Made by a program: the position numbers and the translations under genes
NCBI GenBank assembly: GCA_027456925.1
Contig: DAIDTZ010000403.1
Location: 1-9,347 of the forward strand
Reading direction: 5' to 3'
DNA from: Nitrospirota bacterium
GTDB taxonomy: Bacteria; Nitrospirota; UBA9217
DNA length: 9,347 bases
Notes under the pieces: generated by a model
The model's database searches: none
What the model was told of the DNA's origin: nothing
The model's input: only the letters and a program-made list of their open reading frames with translations
Shown: in pieces, positions 5,805 through 9,347 of the stretch
Position numbering within the stretch: position 1 is the first letter of the stretch
Layout of the letters: the number at the start of each line of letters is the position of its first letter

Positions 5805-5868
5805 GCAAAGCGCAAAGAGCATGGGGGAAATGCGGTCGAATACTTCGTTACGCTCTCTGCCCTCTGCA
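5805..5868. repeat. Degenerate heptamer inverted repeat between rnfC and rnfD
   Basis: The 102-base rnfC-rnfD gap has two heptamers, GCAAAGC and GCAAAGA (5805-5818), and downstream two heptamers of near-complementary type, CTCTGCC and CTCTGCA (5855-5868). Together they form a degenerate palindromic element. GCAAAG/CTCTGC-type intergenic repeats of this kind occur in several environmental proteobacterial and Nitrospirota genomes, as I recall. The frame extending rnfD upstream to 5821 is produced by this element and is not real protein. Confidence 0.45.
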
Positions 5869-5895
5869 CCATGCGTCTTGAAGAAAGGACACTCG

Positions 5896-6927
5896 ATGGA
5901 AGCACCTGCGCTGGTACAAGCGAAAGAGCAACCGAAACTGATCGTATCGATCGGGCCACACATGCACGACGAGGAAAGCACCGCGAAGATCATGTGGACC
6001 GTGAGCGGCGCGCTCATTCCAGCGTCGCTCATGTCCGTGTACTATTTCGGCATGCCTGCCGTCATGGTCATTCTCGTCTGCCTCGTAACGTCTCTCCTGG
6101 CCGAGGCCGGGATGCAATGGCTATTGAAAAAGCCCATTACGCTTTCCGACGGGAGCGCGTTCCTGACCGGCCTGCTTTTGGCATTGAACCTCCCGGCCAA
6201 CGCGCCGCTGTACATCCCCTTCGTAGGATCGGTTGTCGCGATCATGATCGCCAAACACCTCTTCGGCGGTCTCGGTTACAACATCTTCAACCCCGCGCTG
6301 GTCGGACGTGCTTTCGTCCTGGTCAGTTTCGCAAAAATCATGACCACGTTCGTCGCGCCGGTAACGACATTTATGGCCCTTGACGCCAAGACCACGGCCA
6401 CGCCCCTGGTCATCCTGAAGGAAGAAGGGATTGCGAGGCTGCTCGAAATTTACCACACAAAAGCTGCTCTCTACCAGGACCTCTTTGTCGGAAACAGAGC
6501 GGGCTCGCTCGGCGAGACGTCGGTCGCCGCCCTGCTGCTCGGCGCTGCGTTCCTGTTGATGAAACGATACATCACCTGGCATGTACCCATTCCTTTTATC
6601 GCCACCGTAGGGATCCTCACTTGGATTTTCGGAGGTCATGACGGCCTTATGACCGGAGACCCGCTTCTCCATATGATGTCCGGAGGACTTATTCTCGGGG
6701 CATTCTTCATGGCGACGGACTACGTGACAGGACCTTCGGTTCGAAGCGCGCAGATCGTGTTCGGCATCTGCGCAGGAGCGCTTACGGTTCTTATCCGACT
6801 CAAGGGAGGGTATCCCGAAGGAGTGATGTTCGCCATCCTTCTCATGAACTGTTTTGCGCCACTCCTTGACCGGGCCATGCGGAGCCGGGTCTTCGGCAAG
6901 GCCGAGGCCAAGGGGGTGAAGAAATGA
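5896..6927 (+). CDS. rnfD: Rnf complex subunit RnfD (membrane flavin and ion-translocation subunit)
   Basis: RnfD is a polytopic membrane subunit of the NqrB/RnfD/RsxD family and carries a covalent FMN on a threonine. Several membrane helices are visible, among them VSGALIPASLMSVYYFG near residue 36 and VMVILVCLVTSLLAEAG. The family signature GGLGYNIFNPALVGRAFVL is present. The flavinylation segment reads DAKTTATPL, so the attachment threonine would be Thr169. The usual Ser/Thr-Gly-Ala-Thr is here Thr-Thr-Ala-Thr, a tolerated-looking change. The length is 343 residues from the ATG at 5896, which has AAAGGA seven bases upstream and precedes the usual LIVSIGPHMH region. An upstream in-frame ATG at 5821 lies in repeat DNA and is rejected. 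The stop overlaps the rnfG start (ATGA). Confidence 0.95.
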   Translation: MEAPALVQAKEQPKLIVSIGPHMHDEESTAKIMWTVSGALIPASLMSVYYFGMPAVMVILVCLVTSLLAEAGMQWLLKKPITLSDGSAFLTGLLLALNLPANAPLYIPFVGSVVAIMIAKHLFGGLGYNIFNPALVGRAFVLVSFAKIMTTFVAPVTTFMALDAKTTATPLVILKEEGIARLLEIYHTKAALYQDLFVGNRAGSLGETSVAALLLGAAFLLMKRYITWHVPIPFIATVGILTWIFGGHDGLMTGDPLLHMMSGGLILGAFFMATDYVTGPSVRSAQIVFGICAGALTVLIRLKGGYPEGVMFAILLMNCFAPLLDRAMRSRVFGKAEAKGVKK

Positions 6928-7511
6928 AGGACATACTGAAGATTACCCTGCCGCTCGTCGCGATATTCGTGGTCGCGGGCATCATTATGAGCGTGACCTA
7001 CCGGTATACGTATCCCGTCCGGTACCAGGCCGAGAAGAAGGAAAAGGAAGAGGCCCTGAAAGAGATGGCGCCCGATGCGACCGACCCCATCAAAGTTGCG
7101 GGCACGTGGAGCGCTGACAACAAGTCCTACGAGTACTATCAAGCGACTGCAGGCGGAAAACCGGTAGAGTACATCGCCGAGACCGCAGGCAAGGGATATT
7201 CGAGCTTCATCAAAATGCTTGTCTCGCTCAGTCCCGACATGAAAATCAGGGAGGTCAAGATCCTGGATATGAACGAAACGCCGGGTCTCGGTGACCAGGT
7301 CCTGGAAAAGAGTTTTCTCGACCAGTTCAAGGGCAAGGTCCTTTCGCAGATCGTGTTGATCAAAGGCGAGACCAAGGAGAACATCCAGGCAGTGTCCGGC
7401 GCTACCTATTCGAGCCGCGGCGTTACGAACGGCGTGAAAGCAGCCGTTCAGTTGCTGGTAGACAAGTACGGCGCGGGCATAAAGACTGCGGCGCAGGAGG
7501 TGGCGAAGTGA
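6924..7511 (+). CDS. rnfG: Rnf complex subunit RnfG (covalent FMN subunit)
   Basis: RnfG is a single-span membrane protein with an extracytoplasmic FMN-binding domain, homologous to NqrC. Residues 7-24 form the membrane anchor, followed by a charged linker rich in Lys and Glu (36-48). The FMN-binding domain contains KGYSSFIKMLVSLSPD, the NETPGLGDQV segment and the flavinylation motif SGATYSSRGV, with the FMN carried on Thr161. The length of 195 residues is normal. The ATG overlaps the rnfD stop by four bases and has a GGGGGTG-type ribosome binding site, and its own stop overlaps the GTG of rnfE. D, G and E are therefore translationally coupled, as expected for subunits made in equal amounts. 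A flavin transferase (ApbE) would be needed for maturation and is not in the window. Confidence 0.96.
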   Translation: MKDILKITLPLVAIFVVAGIIMSVTYRYTYPVRYQAEKKEKEEALKEMAPDATDPIKVAGTWSADNKSYEYYQATAGGKPVEYIAETAGKGYSSFIKMLVSLSPDMKIREVKILDMNETPGLGDQVLEKSFLDQFKGKVLSQIVLIKGETKENIQAVSGATYSSRGVTNGVKAAVQLLVDKYGAGIKTAAQEVAK

Positions 7512-8137
7512 GCAATAATGTCAGCTTAGGGACGCTGTTCAAAAACGGCATCTTCGGCGAAAACCCCGTATTCAGGCTTGCGCTTTCGCTCTGTCCGGCC
7601 GTGGCCGTTACGAGCGGCGTGAAAAACGGATTCCTGATGGGCGTCGCCGTCCTGTTCGTCATGACGATGACGAACGTAACGGTCTCCCTTTTGCGGAACT
7701 TTATCAATCCGAAAGTCCGTATTCCCTCCTACGTTTTCATCACCGCCACCTGGGTCACGGTTATCGACCTGGTGATGTCGGCCTACCAGCGGACGGTCTA
7801 CAAGGAAATGGGCCTCTACATCATGCTCATCGTTGCCTTTGCCATCATCCTTTCGCGGGCGGAGATGTTCGCGAGCAAGAACAAGCTCCTGCCGTCCTTC
7901 GTTGACGGGGTAGGCATGGGGCTGGGCTTTCTCCTCGCCCTGATGCTGCTCGGCGTGTTCAGGGAGTTTCTGGGCAAAGGATCGTTCTGGGGCGTCCAGA
8001 TCCTGCCCGTAAAACCGCTGCTCATCATGATCATGCCTACAGGCGGGTTCTTCGCCATGGGCCTCATGATGGGCTGGCTCAACTGGATAGATCGGAAGTT
8101 CTTCGGCGGCACGGGGGCGAGCAGCGGGGGACACTAG
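7508..8137 (+). CDS. rnfE: Rnf complex subunit RnfE lacking one Fe-S cysteine
   Basis: RnfE is a six-helix membrane subunit of the NqrD/RnfE family that, with RnfA, forms the core around an intramembrane [2Fe-2S] cluster. Family features include FGENPVFRLALSLCPAVAVT with the first cluster cysteine (Cys29), NFINPKVRIPSYVFI, FASKN, DGVGMGLGF and FREFLGKGS. The second cysteine, normally Asn-Cys just before the RAEAFA segment, is missing: the sequence reads AFAIILSRAEMFASKN, so Phe111-Ala112 replaces Asn-Cys. The reading frame is intact and the codon is GCC, two changes away from TGC. The 209-residue length is normal. The start is GTG, overlapping the rnfG stop, with AGGAGG seven bases upstream. 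Family identity is certain; whether the complex keeps a three-cysteine cluster, uses another ligand or lacks the cluster is unknown. Confidence 0.95.
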   Translation: MSNNVSLGTLFKNGIFGENPVFRLALSLCPAVAVTSGVKNGFLMGVAVLFVMTMTNVTVSLLRNFINPKVRIPSYVFITATWVTVIDLVMSAYQRTVYKEMGLYIMLIVAFAIILSRAEMFASKNKLLPSFVDGVGMGLGFLLALMLLGVFREFLGKGSFWGVQILPVKPLLIMIMPTGGFFAMGLMMGWLNWIDRKFFGGTGASSGGH

Positions 8138-8138
8138 A

Positions 8139-8196
8139 ATTGCGGAATGCGGATTGCGGAATGAGGGATTAAAATCCGAAATCTGAATTCCGAAAT
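8139..8196. repeat. Intergenic palindromic repeat between rnfE and rnfA
   Basis: The 80-base gap opens with two tandem copies of ATTGCGGAATG (8139-8149 and 8153-8163; 14-base period). They are part of a left arm (8139-8160) that is complementary to a right arm (8175-8196) at 18 of 22 positions, with a 14-base loop between. The unit type (GCGGAATGCGGATT against AATCCGAAAT) resembles dispersed intergenic repeats. The rnfA ribosome binding site (GGAGG, 8207-8211) lies just beyond it. Confidence 0.6.
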
Positions 8197-8217
8197 GATT
8201 TTACTCGGAGGTTTGCC

Positions 8218-8802
8218 ATGTGGCAGCATGTACTAACCATATTTATTGCATCCGCACTCATCAACAATTTCGTGTTTTCCCGCTATCTGGGCCTCTGCAT
8301 TTTTTTCGGTGTTACGAAAAGAATGGAAACGGCGGTTGGAATGAGCTTCACCTTCACGGCCGTCATGCTCATTCAGGCGGTTCTCAACTGGATTATCTAC
8401 ACCTATGTCATGGTCCCCTACCACCTGGGATTCCTGAAGATCGTGATCTTCATCGGAACGGTTGCCGCTTTCGTGCAGGCTGCTGACACGATCATGAAGA
8501 AGGTCGCTCCGGCGCTGTATTATAAACTGGGCATTTACCTCGCTCTCATCGTGACGAACTGCGTTATTCTGGCCGTTCCCCTTCTTAATGCCGATGAGAA
8601 CTACGGCCTTTTCGAGAGTATGGCGCTCGCTTTGGGATCCGGCCTTGGTTTCAGCCTTGCGCTCATTATTATGGCGAGCATCCGGGAGAAACTGGAGCTT
8701 GCCGATGTACCCAAGTCATTCCAGGGGCTCCCCATTTCGTTCGTTCTGACCGGGCTGATTGCCCTGGCATTTCTCGGTTTTTCCGGCATGATTACGCTGT
8801 AA
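8218..8802 (+). CDS. rnfA: Rnf complex subunit RnfA
   Basis: RnfA is the six-helix membrane partner of RnfE in the NqrE/RnfA family. The two proteins are inverted relatives that form the channel-like core with the intramembrane [2Fe-2S] cluster. Conserved elements are ALINNFVFSRYLGLCIFFGV with the first cluster cysteine (Cys27), METAVGMS, then LGIYLALIVTNCVILAVPLLN with the second cysteine (Cys115). GLGFSLALIIMASIREKLELADVPKSFQG and the terminal LAFLGFSGM follow. The 194-residue length is standard. The ATG has GGAGG seven bases upstream. Unlike RnfE in the same operon, both cluster ligands are kept, so the ligand change is confined to one half of the pair. The gene follows the intergenic repeat and precedes rnfB by 27 bases. 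Confidence 0.97.
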   Translation: MWQHVLTIFIASALINNFVFSRYLGLCIFFGVTKRMETAVGMSFTFTAVMLIQAVLNWIIYTYVMVPYHLGFLKIVIFIGTVAAFVQAADTIMKKVAPALYYKLGIYLALIVTNCVILAVPLLNADENYGLFESMALALGSGLGFSLALIIMASIREKLELADVPKSFQGLPISFVLTGLIALAFLGFSGMITL

Positions 8803-8829
8803 GAATCTGAACGAAGAAGGTACCTAACC

Positions 8830-9347
8830 ATGTATGAACAAATGACGAAGATCCTGTTGCAGATGCTGAACCACGCTGCAAGCATTTTTTTTAACAATCT
8901 CCTCCCGAAAGTCGGTGTCGAAGGCGCGGCGGAGGCAGCCGGAACCGTGCCCGCGTCCACGGTATATGTGACGCTGATCGTGCTCGCCGGGCGCGGCATC
9001 GTTTTCGGCATAGCACTTGCCATTGTCGCCGCACGATTTGTAGTGAAAGTAGATCCCAAGGTCGAGCAGGTCCGCGAGACCCTGCCCGGCGCAAACTGCG
9101 GGGCCTGCGGATTCGCCGGTTGCATGGGATACGCTGAAGCGGTCGTGGGCAACCCCGATGTCGCGGTAAGCATGTGCGCCCCCGGTAAATCAGCGGTTGC
9201 CGAGAAGATCGCCGTAATCACGGGTAAAAAGGCGGAGAAGGTGGAGCCTAAGATCGCCCGTGTCTTTTGCCAGGGCGGAACTTCGCTTACCCAGAGGAAG
9301 TTCATCTCCACCGGCGTGAAGGACTGCACTGCGGCGGTTCTTGCAGC
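8830..9347 (+). CDS. rnfB: Rnf complex subunit RnfB, 3'-truncated by the window edge
   Basis: RnfB is the ferredoxin-accepting Fe-S subunit of the Rnf complex, anchored by one N-terminal helix. The first 172 codons are present. VDPKVEQVRETLPGANCGACGFAGCMGYAEAV followed by SMCAPGK is the RnfB-type 4Fe-4S domain, with ligands Cys90, Cys93, Cys98 and Cys116. Cys147 and Cys166 lie in the following CQGG and KDCTAAVLA elements typical of RnfB. The C-terminal ferredoxin clusters lie beyond the window. RnfB proteins usually begin almost directly with the anchor helix. Here about 45 residues precede it, including a moderately hydrophobic segment, and the anchor contains an arginine (Arg55) where I expect a small or hydrophobic residue. 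The ATG at 8830 follows a GAAGG with somewhat long spacing, so a later start is possible. The identity is firm. Confidence 0.93.
   Translation, partial: MYEQMTKILLQMLNHAASIFFNNLLPKVGVEGAAEAAGTVPASTVYVTLIVLAGRGIVFGIALAIVAARFVVKVDPKVEQVRETLPGANCGACGFAGCMGYAEAVVGNPDVAVSMCAPGKSAVAEKIAVITGKKAEKVEPKIARVFCQGGTSLTQRKFISTGVKDCTAAVLA

Noticed and set aside
5821..5895. Upstream extension of rnfD by 25 codons
   Set aside because: The codons fall in a degenerate intergenic repeat. The ATG at 5896 has a proper ribosome binding site and fits the family start.
6388..6405. RnfD flavinylation motif as broken
   Set aside because: The Gly of the usual Gly-Ala-Thr is Thr here, but the acceptor threonine and the following Pro-Leu are kept, and I believe similar variants occur in functional RnfD proteins.
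7526..8134. Long minus-strand open frame opposite rnfE
   Set aside because: It is a His/Glu/Arg-rich antisense shadow of a membrane-protein gene. No start signal or family motif supports it.

Overview
The window is a stretch of bacterial chromosome with moderately high G+C and dense, mostly operonic genes. It suggests an anaerobic or facultative Gram-negative-type bacterium. A clostridial/Thermotoga-type rnfCDGEAB gene order, short palindromic intergenic repeats inside an operon and the protein flavour fit Nitrospirota or a deltaproteobacterial (Desulfobacterota) lineage. That placement is an inference, since no rRNA or other marker is present. I see no tRNA, rRNA, CRISPR array, transposase or phage gene.

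Layout. Positions 1-431 hold the 3' end of an unrecognised reading frame, followed by about 350 bases without a convincing gene. Next comes a translationally coupled stationary-phase/repair pair, surE and pcm (787-2204, + strand). A minus-strand cluster (2211-3601) converges on it: a fluoride channel gene (crcB/fluC), a DUF190 PII-like gene ten bases behind it, and a PAP2-type membrane phosphatase after a structured 70-base gap. A divergent regulatory region (about 3602-3785) with two overlapping dyads separates crcB from a stand-alone NifU C-terminal-domain (Nfu-type) Fe-S protein gene (3786-4010). A possible small minus-strand gene of unknown function lies at 4037-4228.

The right half is an Rnf operon: rnfC, rnfD, rnfG, rnfE, rnfA and the first 172 codons of rnfB, which runs off the window end. 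A near-consensus sigma-70 promoter (4364-4392) drives it. It encodes a membrane ferredoxin:NAD+ oxidoreductase coupled to Na+ or H+ translocation. RnfB receives electrons from ferredoxin, RnfC handles NAD(H), RnfD and RnfG carry covalent FMN, and RnfA plus RnfE form the membrane core that normally holds a [2Fe-2S] cluster on four cysteines. Genes D-G and G-E overlap by 4 bases, whereas C-D and E-A are separated by degenerate palindromic repeats.

The most notable observation is in RnfE. The first cluster cysteine is present (Cys29), but the second, normally in an Asn-Cys pair just before the RAEAFA segment, is replaced by Phe-Ala (Ala112). Both RnfA cysteines remain (Cys27, Cys115), so one of the four expected ligands is missing in an otherwise intact operon. 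RnfB also has an unusual N-terminal extension and an arginine inside its membrane anchor.
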